A program made the translations under genes and the position numbers. Of a stretch of DNA of 64,000 bases, positions 42,952 through 52,253 are shown one piece after another (the stretch's first letter is position 1; each line of letters opens with the position of its first letter). The notes under the pieces are model-generated. The model did not search any database. It was not told where the DNA came from and saw only the letters and a list, made by a program, of their open reading frames with translations. The stretch lies in assembly GCF_021021555.1 (NCBI RefSeq), contig NZ_JAINWA010000003.1:806001-870000 (forward strand), written 5' to 3'. The DNA comes from Teretinema zuelzerae (GTDB lineage Bacteria > Spirochaetota > Spirochaetia > Treponematales > Treponemataceae).

Positions 42952-45071
42952 TCGGCAACCTCCGTGTTATGAGTGCGGGCGGGCATGTATTGATCCTTGA
43001 TGCGCTTCCTGCGAGCGACCCGCAGGCGCCACACAGCGAATCCTATCAGAATGACCGCCGCGGGGAGTCCGTACAGGTTCACCGCGCGGACGGCGTCCCG
43101 CTGAGCCTTGGTGGTTTTATCGAGGGTATTTAGGGACAGGCCCTTGGTCCGCATCGGGATAAGGTCGCTGTTTCCGTTCAGCCAGTCGATCGCGTTGCGC
43201 ACGAGAATCGCCACCGGCTGGCTGCCTTTCTCGTCCATGACGGAGGGCGTGGTAATGGCGGAAGATCCGAAAATTGCCACGCGTCCGCTCTGGGCCGACG
43301 AAGAAAGATGTCTGGTAGCCGAGAGATCTGCCGATTGGACCGGGGACGCCGCCTGTTTTTTCCCGGCGTCGGCTTCGCCCTCCTCGGCCGGAATTTCAGT
43401 GGTAGGAGGAGACGCGAACGCGCTCGGGAAGGTTCCCTCGATCAAGGCGGCGAGGGTCTTCGATTCCATCGCGTCCTCGGAAGGCGGCATGATGGAATAC
43501 GGATTCAAACTCGTGATCTTCTCGGGAATCCAGGATTCGCGGGAGGACGAGGCAAGCGGGGTAAAGCTCAAACCCTGAGAGAGAGAGGGAGCCGAAAGGG
43601 CGCCGGTTTGCAGGAAAAGCACGTAGGCGAGATTTTTGGAAACCGGATGCTTCGGGTTAAGACCCTCTTTCGGAAGCTGGGGCACATAGTAGAGCGGCAC
43701 GTCGCCCGCTCCCTGCTGCCGCGCGACGTAGCAGGCCTTGTCCATCACGTAGGACGAGCTGAACTCGACTCCCCAAGCAGTTAAAAGCTTCTGCAGTCCG
43801 GTATCGATCGACTCATAGGTCGGCTGGGCGCCGTACATCTGCATTTGCTGGTCGGGCAGGATTTCCGCGATCGGATCAAGGAGGAGGAAGAGATTTCCGC
43901 CCCGCATGAGGAACTGGTCGAGGGCATAGAGCTCGTCTTCGGAGAAGGCGGAGCGCGGTCCGTTGATCATAATGGAAGACACCGCCGCAGGCACGTCCTG
44001 AACCTTTTCATACTCGGTCAAACTGTAGCGGTCCTGCACCAGAGACTGAAGCCGGGCGGCGCCCGAGCGCGCGTCCCAGAGGCTCTTTTCGCCGTGGCCG
44101 GTCAGATAGGCCGTTTCCACCGATCGGGAAAGGAGGCTCTGCAGGGCTCCTGAAATGGAATCTTCGAGCGTCTCGAGGCCGCGGATGCCGTAGCCGCCGA
44201 ACAGACCGCGCGTTAATTCAAGGGGAATCGAAATAAAGCGGTCGCCCTTTTCCAGCGTGAGGCCGAGCAGACCCGAACCCTCGGGCGTTCCGTCCCTGCC
44301 TGCGGCCCAGCTTATCTTTTGCAGACCGTACTTGCCGACGAGGGCGTCCATGTCGAGCGGGGCGGGATCCACGGAAGAAAACACGATCCGGTTGCGGTTG
44401 CGCTTATTCACCCGGTCGAGGGCGGAGGACACTTCGCCCGGAAGCTCCTTGAAGCCGCCGATGCCGAATTTGCCGAGAGAAGAGGAAGCGTAGAGGGTGA
44501 GCTGAATCTTTCCGTCGAGGCCGGCGAGGGTGTCGTTCATGGCGATCATCCGTCCGAGCGTGGTGGTGAGCCGGTACTCGAGTCCCTCGGTCGTCGTCAG
44601 GGAGTCGAGCACCTCGGCCCCGTCGCCGTAGACGAGGACAAGGCCCATCCATGCGGATTTGAGCCCGACCTCGGTATCCTTGACCTCCTGCACCTGAACG
44701 TTCTGGAGCCCCCAGGCCTGCGCCTGCTGGCGGTTCTCCGCCTCCTCCATGTCCAGGAACTGATAGGCGAAGCGGCCCTTTTTCGCGTGTCCGCGGTATT
44801 CGGACAATAAATCGTCGAGATAGCTTTCAACGCTGTTGTACGGAGACGGCAGATTCTTCGTGAAATACACGCGCACGGACACCGGCTCTTCAAGCGAAGA
44901 CACCAGCTCCCGGCTCGCCTGCGAAAGAGAATACGACCCTTGAGAGGTCAGATCGAGGCGGAAGAAAGCCCGCGCGCCGACGAGGTTCGCGAGCGCGATG
45001 ACCAACACGAGCAACAGAAAATCGCTTTTCGGGCCCATGAGCCAGGCGCCGAATTTCTTAAAGGAATGCAT
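42948..45071 (-). CDS. GldG-family extracytoplasmic ABC component
   Basis: 707 residues. An N-terminal membrane helix (FLLLVLVIALANLVGARAFF) is followed by the GldG signature region (LDLTSQGSYSLSQASRELVSSL, VRVYFTKNLPSPYNSVESYLDDLL). A large periplasmic domain and a C-terminal membrane helix (LPAAVILIGFAVWRL) complete it. In Bacteroidetes GldA-GldF-GldG support gliding; in other phyla the same trio is an uncharacterised ABC export system. The start shares 1 nt with the permease stop. Confidence 0.88.
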   Translation of the reverse strand: MHSFKKFGAWLMGPKSDFLLLVLVIALANLVGARAFFRLDLTSQGSYSLSQASRELVSSLEEPVSVRVYFTKNLPSPYNSVESYLDDLLSEYRGHAKKGRFAYQFLDMEEAENRQQAQAWGLQNVQVQEVKDTEVGLKSAWMGLVLVYGDGAEVLDSLTTTEGLEYRLTTTLGRMIAMNDTLAGLDGKIQLTLYASSSLGKFGIGGFKELPGEVSSALDRVNKRNRNRIVFSSVDPAPLDMDALVGKYGLQKISWAAGRDGTPEGSGLLGLTLEKGDRFISIPLELTRGLFGGYGIRGLETLEDSISGALQSLLSRSVETAYLTGHGEKSLWDARSGAARLQSLVQDRYSLTEYEKVQDVPAAVSSIMINGPRSAFSEDELYALDQFLMRGGNLFLLLDPIAEILPDQQMQMYGAQPTYESIDTGLQKLLTAWGVEFSSSYVMDKACYVARQQGAGDVPLYYVPQLPKEGLNPKHPVSKNLAYVLFLQTGALSAPSLSQGLSFTPLASSSRESWIPEKITSLNPYSIMPPSEDAMESKTLAALIEGTFPSAFASPPTTEIPAEEGEADAGKKQAASPVQSADLSATRHLSSSAQSGRVAIFGSSAITTPSVMDEKGSQPVAILVRNAIDWLNGNSDLIPMRTKGLSLNTLDKTTKAQRDAVRAVNLYGLPAAVILIGFAVWRLRVARRKRIKDQYMPARTHNTEVAE

Positions 45072-45793
45072 CAGGCTGTCCTCCTGTCGTCGAGGTTGCG
45101 CACCGTCATCGCGAGGAACAGCGCGGTGAGAGATGCGAAGTACAGAAGATCGCGGGTGTCGAGTATGCCCCGGCTCACCGCCTCGAAATGGGAGGAGGAG
45201 CCGAGGAATTCCACCGGAGCGACCAAAAAGGGCGGAAGGAAGATCGCGAACTGATGCGCGAGCGTCAACATAATGCAGAGGGAAAACGCGACGAAGAAGG
45301 CAAGAATCTGGTTCTTCGTTACGGACGACGCGTACAGTCCGATGGAGGCGTACGCGGCGGCAAGAAAGAGGGCGCCCAGGTATCCGCCGGCAATCGGGCC
45401 CGGATCGGGATTGCCGATCATGCCGATGGAAAACACATAGGCCAGGGAGGGCGCGAGCATCCCCGCGACGAAGACCACGACGGAAAGAAACTTGGCCGCC
45501 GTCACATGGGCGCCGGTAACCGGCAGCGTGAGCAGGGTTTCAAGGCTGCCGCTCCGGGACTCCTCGGCTAACAGGCGCATCGTCAGCGCCGGAAGAAAAA
45601 AAGAAAAGAGAATCGGCAAGAGGGAAAAGAAGTTCCGCATCTCCGCCCGGTTTACCAGGAAAAAGGTCGGAAAAAACAGAAATCCGGAAAAGGCTAAAAA
45701 AAGCACCGTCACGATCCACGCGACCGGGCTCTGATACAGGGCGCCCAGTTCCCGCTTCAGGAGAACGGTCCAAACCGGTGATGAACGCTTCAT
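45071..45793 (-). CDS. ABC-2 type permease (GldF-like)
   Basis: 240 residues with six hydrophobic segments, for example AWIVTVLFLAFSGFLFFPTFF and FFSLLPILFSFFLPALTMRLL followed by the ABC-2 coupling region EESRSGSLETLLTLPV. It forms the membrane channel of the exporter. ATG overlaps the stop of the ATPase gene by 4 nt. Confidence 0.92.
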   Translation of the reverse strand: MKRSSPVWTVLLKRELGALYQSPVAWIVTVLFLAFSGFLFFPTFFLVNRAEMRNFFSLLPILFSFFLPALTMRLLAEESRSGSLETLLTLPVTGAHVTAAKFLSVVVFVAGMLAPSLAYVFSIGMIGNPDPGPIAGGYLGALFLAAAYASIGLYASSVTKNQILAFFVAFSLCIMLTLAHQFAIFLPPFLVAPVEFLGSSSHFEAVSRGILDTRDLLYFASLTALFLAMTVRNLDDRRTA

Positions 45794-46770
45794 GAAAGGT
45801 CTCCTCCAGAGGTGAGAGTTCTAAATACGTCTTCGAGCGAATTGCGCTCAAGGCCGAGCTCGTAGAGCGTCCAGCCCTTGCCGTGGACCAGGCGCGAAAC
45901 CGCGCCGCGAAGGTCCCCGTCTCCCTCGACCGACACCACAGCGGAAGCGAGCTTCCCGTCCGGAGTGTCCTCTCCCGCGGCCGCTTGCCCTCCGTCTCCG
46001 GCGAAGCCGTCGACGGCGGACGCCCCGGCGGCTCCCTCAAGCGAACCCAGGGCCGCGGCGAGCTCGGCGGAAGAGCATCCCGCCGCCGACACGCGCACCG
46101 CGGAGCTGCGGCCGAACCGCGTTTTCAGTTCGCCGGTCGGGCTGTCCGCCGCGATCTTTCCCCGGGAAATAATGATGACGCGGTCGCAGAGCATCTCGAC
46201 CTCGCCCAAAATATGAGTGGAAATAATGACGGTCCGGGTTTTCCCGATCTCGCGGATGAGCTTGCGCACTTCGATGATCTGGTTGGGATCGAGGCCGGAC
46301 GTCGGCTCGTCGAGAATCAGGATTTCAGGATCCTGCATCAGGGCGTGCGCAAGGCCGACCCGCTGGCGGTAGCCGCGCGAAAGGTCGCTGATGTTTTTAT
46401 GCATCACCTCGGCAAGGCCGCACATCCGTGCGAGCTGGGGAACGCGCTCGGAAGCGTCCACGCCCTGGACGGCCGCCACGTATTCGAGGTAATCCGCGGT
46501 GATCATGTCGGAATACAGGGGCGCCGACTCGGGCATGTACCCGATTTTCCGCTTCGCTTTTTCGCTGTTCGAAAGGATGTTTTCCCCGTCGATCAAAATA
46601 ACGCCCGCGGTCGGCTCAAGGTAGCCGGTGATCATCCGCATCGTTGTCGTTTTTCCTGCGCCGTTCGGCCCCAAAAGCCCGACGATCTCGCCCTTCTGAA
46701 TAGAAAAGCTGATGCCGTCGACCGCCGTAAAGGTTCCGAACCGCCGGGAAACCTGCTGAACTTCGATCAT
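45790..46770 (-). CDS. ABC transporter ATPase (GldA-like) of the exporter
   Basis: 326 residues from ATG 46770, chosen for the GGAGGAAAC before it. Walker A GPNGAGKTTT, signature LSRGYRQR and Walker B ILILDEPTSGLDP are present. After the ATPase domain a Gly/Ala-rich stretch of about 50 residues (near residue 250) interrupts a C-terminal ACT-like region, unlike most GldA proteins. It powers the 45071-45793 permease. The extended upstream start at 46818 is rejected. Confidence 0.93.
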   Translation of the reverse strand: MIEVQQVSRRFGTFTAVDGISFSIQKGEIVGLLGPNGAGKTTTMRMITGYLEPTAGVILIDGENILSNSEKAKRKIGYMPESAPLYSDMITADYLEYVAAVQGVDASERVPQLARMCGLAEVMHKNISDLSRGYRQRVGLAHALMQDPEILILDEPTSGLDPNQIIEVRKLIREIGKTRTVIISTHILGEVEMLCDRVIIISRGKIAADSPTGELKTRFGRSSAVRVSAAGCSSAELAAALGSLEGAAGASAVDGFAGDGGQAAAGEDTPDGKLASAVVSVEGDGDLRGAVSRLVHGKGWTLYELGLERNSLEDVFRTLTSGGDLS

Positions 46771-47056
46771 GTTTCCTCCGGTTTTTATATTGAATTCCAA
46801 AACTGTGCCGTTTAACAAAACACAAAAAAAAGCGCCGAGTTACAAAAACATTTCGGATAACAAAAAAATCGAGGCAGACAAAAGGACCTTCGGCGCGCCG
46901 GCCTCAGGCCGGCTCACGGGCCATGCGCGGAGCCCCCGCGAAGAAAGTCCTTGCAAGGGCGCGTCTCCCCTCCCCGCCTCCTGCCTCCGGTTCACAACCG
47001 AAAGCACTCACCCGATATAGCGAGCTGAGCTCGCAGCTGAATCTCAGTGAAAGCCC
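46771..47056. other. Intergenic region with a GC hairpin and a queD-tail duplicate
   Basis: No gene seen in these 286 bp. It holds A-rich stretches, a GC hairpin GCCGGCC/GGCCGGC at 46897-46913, and at 47000-47026 a diverged copy (3 of 27 bases differ) of the last codons of queD with its stop. The copy indicates an old partial tandem duplication. Confidence 0.6.
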
Positions 47057-47416
47057 TCACCCTATGTAGCGAGCTCGGCTTGTCGGGGTTTCCCAGACGT
47101 CGACCGCGTAAAGAGGAACTTCGGGAAGCATGGACTTGAGCTCGATGAAAATGTAGGCGGCGATCCGTTCGGCGCTCGGGTTGCGGTCGAAGGCAGCCAT
47201 ATCGTTAAGGTTGCTGTGGTCCAGGGCCGCGCATACGTCCCGCAGCGCTTTTTTCAGCACGCCGAAGTCCACCAGCATGCCGCCTGAATCGAGGGTTTCC
47301 CCGCGCGCGTGGGCGTGAACCAGATAATTATGACCGTGCAGGCGCTCGCACTTTCCATGGTAATCGGACAAAAAATGGGCGGCCGCGAAATCGGCCTCTA
47401 CTCGTATCTCAAACAT
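47057..47416 (-). CDS. queD: 6-carboxytetrahydropterin synthase / PTPS family
   Basis: 119 residues. Zinc histidines occur in AAAHFL and HGHNY, the catalytic Cys in GKCERLHGH, and the ALDHSNLND segment is present, as in QueD of the queuosine pathway. The C-terminal WETPTSRARY holds the pterin-binding Glu. TTGTGT-N17-TAGTAT ends 6 nt before the ATG and no spaced ribosome site exists, so it is predicted to be leaderless. It is divergent from murE. Confidence 0.93.
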   Translation of the reverse strand: MFEIRVEADFAAAHFLSDYHGKCERLHGHNYLVHAHARGETLDSGGMLVDFGVLKKALRDVCAALDHSNLNDMAAFDRNPSAERIAAYIFIELKSMLPEVPLYAVDVWETPTSRARYIG

Positions 47417-47422
47417 GCTCCG

Positions 47423-47451
47423 ATACTACCGGGAAGGTGTTGCAAACACAA
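47423..47451 (-). promoter_or_regulatory. queD promoter
   Basis: Minus strand: TTGTGT (47451-47446), 17-nt spacer, TAGTAT (47428-47423), 6 nt to the ATG. Its -35 box lies directly next to the -35 of the divergent murE promoter. Confidence 0.5.
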
Positions 47452-47468
47452 GATGGGGTTGATACAAT
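47440..47468 (+). promoter_or_regulatory. murE operon promoter
   Basis: TTGCAA (47440-47445), 17-nt spacer, TACAAT (47463-47468), 10 nt to the murE ATG. The predicted start at 47475-47476 leaves a 3-4 nt leader. Confidence 0.55.
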
Positions 47469-47478
47469 CTGCGTCAGT

Positions 47479-49035
47479 ATGAGTAAAAGACTATCCAGCT
47501 TCCTCAACGCGATCCCCGTCATTTCCGTCTCCGGCAACGCCGACCCGAAAATTTCCTCCCTTGCATACGACTCCCGGAAAGTTCTTCCGGGCGCCCTCTT
47601 TTTCGCCCTTCCCGGCCTCCATGCCGACGGTGCGCGATTCATTCCCCAGGCGGTCGCCTCAGGAGCGAAGGCTGTCGTGCACGCGGGAACGCTCCCCGCC
47701 GAAAGCGGATACGCCGAGCCCGGCGTGGTCTACGTCAGGGTGGAAGATCCGCGTTTCGCCATGTCGCCGCTCTCGGCGGCCTTCCACGACCATCCGTCGC
47801 GGGACATGGCCGTCGTCGGAGTAACCGGCACCGAGGGAAAAAGCACCACGGTGTCCCTCATCTTCCAGCTGCTCCGGCTCTGCGGCGAGAAAGCCGGCTT
47901 CATCTCCACGGTGGATTATTCCCTCGGCGGGGAGGTTCTCCCCAATCCCGAACACCAGACGACGCCGGAAGCGGTCACCATCCATGAAAAGCTCGCCCGA
48001 ATGCGGGAGTCAGGCTGCGCCTACGCGGTCATCGAATCCTCGTCCCACGGCCTTTCGCCCCGGACGAACCGCCTGGGAGACGTGCTTTTCGACGTGGGAG
48101 TGATGACGAACGTAACCCATGAGCACCTCGAATTCCACGGGACGCACGAACAATACAAAAGCGACAAGGCGAATCTCTTCCGCGCCCTCGACCTGCATGA
48201 CCATCTGAAAGGCGGAAAACAGATTCCCTCCTTCGGAGTGGTGAACGACGAAGATCCTGCTGCCTCCTATTTCCGCGCCGCGACGAAAAAGTCCGTGTAC
48301 GGCTTTTCCACCTGGGCCTCCACCAAGCAGGGAGGACTCTCCGCGGAATCCATCGAAGCCGATGCCGCCGGGGTGTTCTTCAAATTGAACGAATCCGGAG
48401 ACCGTTCCTATCCGGTTCGCATCAACCTTCCGGGAGCCTTCAACGTCCGCAACGTCATGGCTACCGTCATCGCGGTCTCGGGACTCCTGAAAAAACCGGT
48501 GGCGGAACTGGTTCCCCTCCTCCCGCTTCTCAAGCCGGTCGCCGGCCGCATGACAGTCGTCGATCAGGGCCAGCCCTTCGAGGTCATCGTCGATTACGCC
48601 CACACTCCCTCGTCCTTTCAAGCCGTATTCCCCTCCCTGCGCAAGCGCATCGGAGGAAGGATCATCTCCCTGTTCGGCTCGGGAGGCGAACGCGACACGC
48701 TGAAAAGGCCTGAACAGGGCCGCATCGCCGCCGACTATTCCGACGTCATCATCCTCGCGGACGAAGATCCGCGCGGAGAAGACCCGGTAGAGCTCCTCGA
48801 AATGATCGCGGCAGGGTGCCCCGAGAAAAAGCGGAACGAGGAACTCTACATCATTCCGAACCGGCCCCAAGCGATCCGCAAAGCTTACTCCCTGGCGCAG
48901 CCGGGCGATCTGGTGCTCCTGCTCGGCAAGGGGCACGAAAACTCGATTATTTACAAGGATCGCACCGATCCGTACGACGAGATAGGAGAAGCCCGGACGG
49001 CTCTGGCCGAAATGGGCTACGGAGGAAAAAAATGA
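47479..49035 (+). CDS. murE: UDP-MurNAc-tripeptide synthetase MurE
   Basis: 518 residues from ATG 47479; an in-frame GTG at 47437 lies in the promoter and is rejected. The N-terminal AYDSRKVLPGALFFALPG, ATP loop VTGTEGKSTT, IESSSHGL and DYAHTPSSF are standard. The third-residue specificity loop, DNPR in meso-DAP enzymes, reads DEDPRGED here, so the amino acid added should not be assumed to be DAP; treponemal peptidoglycan is reported to contain L-ornithine. The stop overlaps ddl (ATGA). Confidence 0.95.
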   Translation: MSKRLSSFLNAIPVISVSGNADPKISSLAYDSRKVLPGALFFALPGLHADGARFIPQAVASGAKAVVHAGTLPAESGYAEPGVVYVRVEDPRFAMSPLSAAFHDHPSRDMAVVGVTGTEGKSTTVSLIFQLLRLCGEKAGFISTVDYSLGGEVLPNPEHQTTPEAVTIHEKLARMRESGCAYAVIESSSHGLSPRTNRLGDVLFDVGVMTNVTHEHLEFHGTHEQYKSDKANLFRALDLHDHLKGGKQIPSFGVVNDEDPAASYFRAATKKSVYGFSTWASTKQGGLSAESIEADAAGVFFKLNESGDRSYPVRINLPGAFNVRNVMATVIAVSGLLKKPVAELVPLLPLLKPVAGRMTVVDQGQPFEVIVDYAHTPSSFQAVFPSLRKRIGGRIISLFGSGGERDTLKRPEQGRIAADYSDVIILADEDPRGEDPVELLEMIAAGCPEKKRNEELYIIPNRPQAIRKAYSLAQPGDLVLLLGKGHENSIIYKDRTDPYDEIGEARTALAEMGYGGKK

Positions 49036-50138
49036 ATATTGCGGTACTCTACGGCGGAAAATCCGGCGAACACGAAGTTTCGCTCCGCTCGGCCTCGGCC
49101 ATCGCGCGGCACATCCCCGCGGAAGCCAACGGAGTCGTTCTCATCGGCATAACCAAGAACGGCGCCTGGCACCTCCAAAGCGGCGAAGCGCTTCAGAAAG
49201 TGCGCTCGGACCACTCGGCCCTCCTGACGGTAGAAGAAAGCCCGGAAACCCTCGTGTCGGTCGTGCCGGGAGCAGGCGGCGCCGGAGCCCTCAGATGCGC
49301 GGGCAAGGCAATCCCCGTCGACGTCGTGTTTCCCGTACTCCACGGAACCTTCGGAGAGGACGGAACAGTCCAGGGCCTCTGCGAAATGGCGGACCTCCCC
49401 TATGTAGGCGGCGGAGTCATGGCGAGCGCCGTCGCGATGGACAAGGAAAAAACGAAGATACTGTGGCAGGCGGCAGGGTTGCCGGTAGTCCCCTTCATCG
49501 CGGTCAAATATGCGCACTGGGTAAACGAGGCCGAACGGCGCCTCCTTGTCCAGAAGGCGGACAAGGAACTCGGCTGGCCGATGTTCGTCAAACCCGCCTG
49601 CGCGGGCAGCTCGGTGGGCGCCGCGCGCGCCTCCAACGCAGAAGAACTTGAAAAGCGCGCGGGAGAAGCCTTCGCCTGGGACGACAAAATCATCATCGAA
49701 CCCTTCATCCCCGCCCGGGAAATCGAATGCTCGGTCACCGGAAACGAAGCTCCGGTAGCCTACACTCCGGGAGAAATCATCCCTACCCACGAGTTCTACG
49801 ATTACGACGCGAAGTACAACGATCCCGACGGCGCATCGCTTAAAATCCCCGCGGACCTGAGCGATCAGACGACCAAGAAAGTACGCCAGATCGCGGTGGA
49901 AGCGTACAAGACGCTCGACCTCTCAGGCCTTTCCCGCGTGGACTTCTTCATCGACAAACGCAACGACGCCCTCTATCTCAACGAAATCAATACTATTCCC
50001 GGCTTCACCTCGATATCGATGTTCGCTAAAATGTGCGAGGCTTCCGGCCTCCCCTACCCAGATCTGGTGATGAAGCTCGTTCATTTGGCAAAAGCCCGTT
50101 TCGATGCCCGGAGAAATCTCAGGACCAGCCGCGCATGA
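49032..50138 (+). CDS. ddl: D-alanine-D-alanine ligase
   Basis: 368 residues from ATG 49032, which overlaps the murE stop and has GGAGG upstream. ATP-grasp features are visible: VLYGGKSGEHEVSLRSA, HGTFGEDGTVQGLCE, MFVKPACAGSSVG, EPFIPAREIECSV and LNEINTIPGFTSISMF. It makes D-Ala-D-Ala for the pentapeptide. Translation is coupled to murE before it and to the DapF-like gene after it. Confidence 0.97.
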   Translation: MNIAVLYGGKSGEHEVSLRSASAIARHIPAEANGVVLIGITKNGAWHLQSGEALQKVRSDHSALLTVEESPETLVSVVPGAGGAGALRCAGKAIPVDVVFPVLHGTFGEDGTVQGLCEMADLPYVGGGVMASAVAMDKEKTKILWQAAGLPVVPFIAVKYAHWVNEAERRLLVQKADKELGWPMFVKPACAGSSVGAARASNAEELEKRAGEAFAWDDKIIIEPFIPAREIECSVTGNEAPVAYTPGEIIPTHEFYDYDAKYNDPDGASLKIPADLSDQTTKKVRQIAVEAYKTLDLSGLSRVDFFIDKRNDALYLNEINTIPGFTSISMFAKMCEASGLPYPDLVMKLVHLAKARFDARRNLRTSRA

Positions 50139-51163
50139 CGCTTCCCTTCTATAAGCTGCATATCGCGGGCAACGGATTCGTGCTTATCGACGCCGGGCAG
50201 GTGGAACAAGACCTGCTCGAACGCCGGAAAAAGGCGGAATCCGACGCCGCCAGGGCGGATTCGCGCGGATGCTCAGGCTGCGGAACCGGCGCCCACGCCG
50301 AAGACGGCGCAGCCTCGAAGGCAGACTCCTCTCTCTCGCCGTCGCTCAAAGACCCCCTCTTTCTCAGAAAAGCAGGAAGGGCGCTCTGCGACCGCCGCTA
50401 CGGAGTCGGCGCCTCCGGCGTCATATTTCTGTGGCCTGACAACAGCGTGCGGGTGATAAACCAGAAGGGAGAGGACATGCATCGCCCGGACGACGCGCTC
50501 TTGTGCGCCGCGCGCTATGCCTACGACTCGGGAAGAGCCTTCGCCAGGGCGAAGGGACACCCCAACTCGCAGGCCCTGCGCTTCATGCTGCCGAGGGGCG
50601 AAGTTCTGCTGGATGTGCTGGGAGCCCATGAATTCCGTCTCGCTCTCGGCGCGCCCTTTTCGATGCCCGGAGGAATCGTCATCGACCCTGAAACTCCCCG
50701 GCCTCTTGAAACCCTGGAAATCGACGGAATCGGAACCGGCATGGCGGCCGTCCACGCGAGGGAAGATACGGTTATCGCCTTTCCCCGAAGCGGAGCTGAG
50801 CTTTCCTGGGAAACCTGCGTCCGCCTCGTTCAAAAAGCCTTCCCGGACCGGCGAGTTCAAACCATAATCGCCCAGGCGGTCACCGCCGAAACGCTGTCGA
50901 TAAAAACTCATCCCCTTCCCGAATCCGGCGCGTGCGCCGCCGCCGCGGCAAGCTTGACCGCGGCCGCCTGCGCGGGCATGACGGGAATGGAAGCGCTCGT
51001 GCTGTTCACGGGCCGGGGGGTCGACTCCGGTTCCGAGGAAATACTCTCTCCGGACAGAGGAAACTCGAGGAGGCTCGGTGTTCAGTGGGATGCGAAAGCC
51101 AACGAGCTGTACGTCGTCGGCTCGGGCGGGTATCTGTTCGAAGGACGCTTCGACCTTCCCTAG
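50135..51163 (+). CDS. DapF-fold protein lacking both catalytic cysteines
   Basis: 342 residues from ATG 50135, overlapping the ddl stop. The fold resembles diaminopimelate epimerase: FYKLHIAGNGFVLIDA matches the KMHGLGNDF start, RRYGVGASGVIF the GVGxD loop, and SGACAAAAAS the CGTGACAA block. The first catalytic Cys (CGNG) is replaced by an HRPDDALLC stretch and the second (CGTG) by a Pro (PESGACA). A 35-residue Ala/Ser insertion lies near residue 40. It probably does not epimerise DAP by the two-base mechanism. It may be a structural or regulatory relic in a wall-synthesis operon, or a new activity. Confidence 0.65.
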   Translation: MTLPFYKLHIAGNGFVLIDAGQVEQDLLERRKKAESDAARADSRGCSGCGTGAHAEDGAASKADSSLSPSLKDPLFLRKAGRALCDRRYGVGASGVIFLWPDNSVRVINQKGEDMHRPDDALLCAARYAYDSGRAFARAKGHPNSQALRFMLPRGEVLLDVLGAHEFRLALGAPFSMPGGIVIDPETPRPLETLEIDGIGTGMAAVHAREDTVIAFPRSGAELSWETCVRLVQKAFPDRRVQTIIAQAVTAETLSIKTHPLPESGACAAAAASLTAAACAGMTGMEALVLFTGRGVDSGSEEILSPDRGNSRRLGVQWDAKANELYVVGSGGYLFEGRFDLP

Positions 51164-51171
51164 CGCTCAGG

Positions 51172-52242
51172 CTACGGAACGAGCGAAGAAATGAGACCGA
51201 GCAGGGAACCGGTTCCGATCATCACGAGGCCGGCTGAAAGAGAGCGCTCGGGTATCGAAGACGCGGAATCCACAGACGCGTCGTACCAGGCGCCGGTTAC
51301 GCAGGCGGTCGATCCGAGCGTCATAAGGCCCGCGACTGCCCACGAGGGAATCTGCCTGTTTCGCATGAGAAGCTCTTCTTTTCTCCACTCGGGACGTATG
51401 ATCTCGAGAACCGTCCAGGAACCTTCCTTCCAGGTCCGCGGCTCGCGGGGCGGAGGAAGCGCCTCGGCAATCGGTTCATCAGAAGCGGGAAGAGCGGGAT
51501 CGAGGCCGAGCACCGGCCGCTTGCCCCAGAATTGCTCGACTTCGCCGGATACCGGCTGAGACGACAAGGGAACCGGCGCTTCGGAAGAGGAGCCGGTTTC
51601 TATCACCCGCTCGACCATGTCGCCGCCGGAAAGCTCGACAGGCTCGGCGGCAACGCCGGAACCCTCGTCCGTTATTTCCGACACCAGAACAGCCCCGGAA
51701 AAGCAAAATACGCGGTGCGTCATGCGCACGCCCGCGGCGGAAGAGGCGTCCTGATCGACCAGAAGATCGCAGCCGAAATCAGTGCCGCGGACGCCCGCGA
51801 CCAGGGTCGGGGTAGACAGCCTGAAGGACGAATTGCCCGACAATGTTGCTACCTTCGCGCGAATACGGCCGTAATGAAGCTCTCCGGAAGAGGAGCGGCC
51901 GGCCGAGTCGGAGGAACAGAGAAAGGAAGTGTTTTCCGCTATTTGAATCGAGGCCCTGGGCTCCCGCACGGACAATTCAAGAAAGGTGGAAGGTCCGGTC
52001 TGCAGGATGTCGCCTGAAATCAATCGGGTGCCGATCGCTTCCAGATCGTCGACCGAATACACGCGCCGGGAAGACCCGCGAAGCAGCGTAAAAGTCGAAC
52101 CTTCTGCCCATACGATGGATCCGAAGACGGCGCCGCTTCCATCGGGAGCGGAAACAGCTCCTCCGCGCGCCTGGGACAACACGGCGACGGCAGGGAAGAG
52201 AATCAGGAAGAGCGCGCAGAGCAAAAGTCTTTCATTTCGCAT
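51172..52242 (-). CDS. Secreted FecR-domain protein
   Basis: 356 residues from ATG 52242; upstream extension would run antisense through the divergent gene. A signal peptide (about 5-25) is followed by a FecR-like domain (GDILQTGPSTFLELSV, IQIAENTSFLC, VAGVRGTDFGCDLLVD). A C-terminal membrane segment lies near IPSWAVAGLMTLGSTACVTGAWY with a second one at the end. FecR domains are periplasmic and often bind glycans or sense signals. It is inserted, in opposite orientation, between the two halves of the wall-synthesis gene cluster. Confidence 0.8.
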   Translation of the reverse strand: MRNERLLLCALFLILFPAVAVLSQARGGAVSAPDGSGAVFGSIVWAEGSTFTLLRGSSRRVYSVDDLEAIGTRLISGDILQTGPSTFLELSVREPRASIQIAENTSFLCSSDSAGRSSSGELHYGRIRAKVATLSGNSSFRLSTPTLVAGVRGTDFGCDLLVDQDASSAAGVRMTHRVFCFSGAVLVSEITDEGSGVAAEPVELSGGDMVERVIETGSSSEAPVPLSSQPVSGEVEQFWGKRPVLGLDPALPASDEPIAEALPPPREPRTWKEGSWTVLEIIRPEWRKEELLMRNRQIPSWAVAGLMTLGSTACVTGAWYDASVDSASSIPERSLSAGLVMIGTGSLLGLISSLVP

Positions 52243-52253
52243 AGTTATGGTAT

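Noticed and set aside
48010-48936. 308-codon frame antisense to murE
   Set aside because: Shadow of murE; no domain, no signal for expression.
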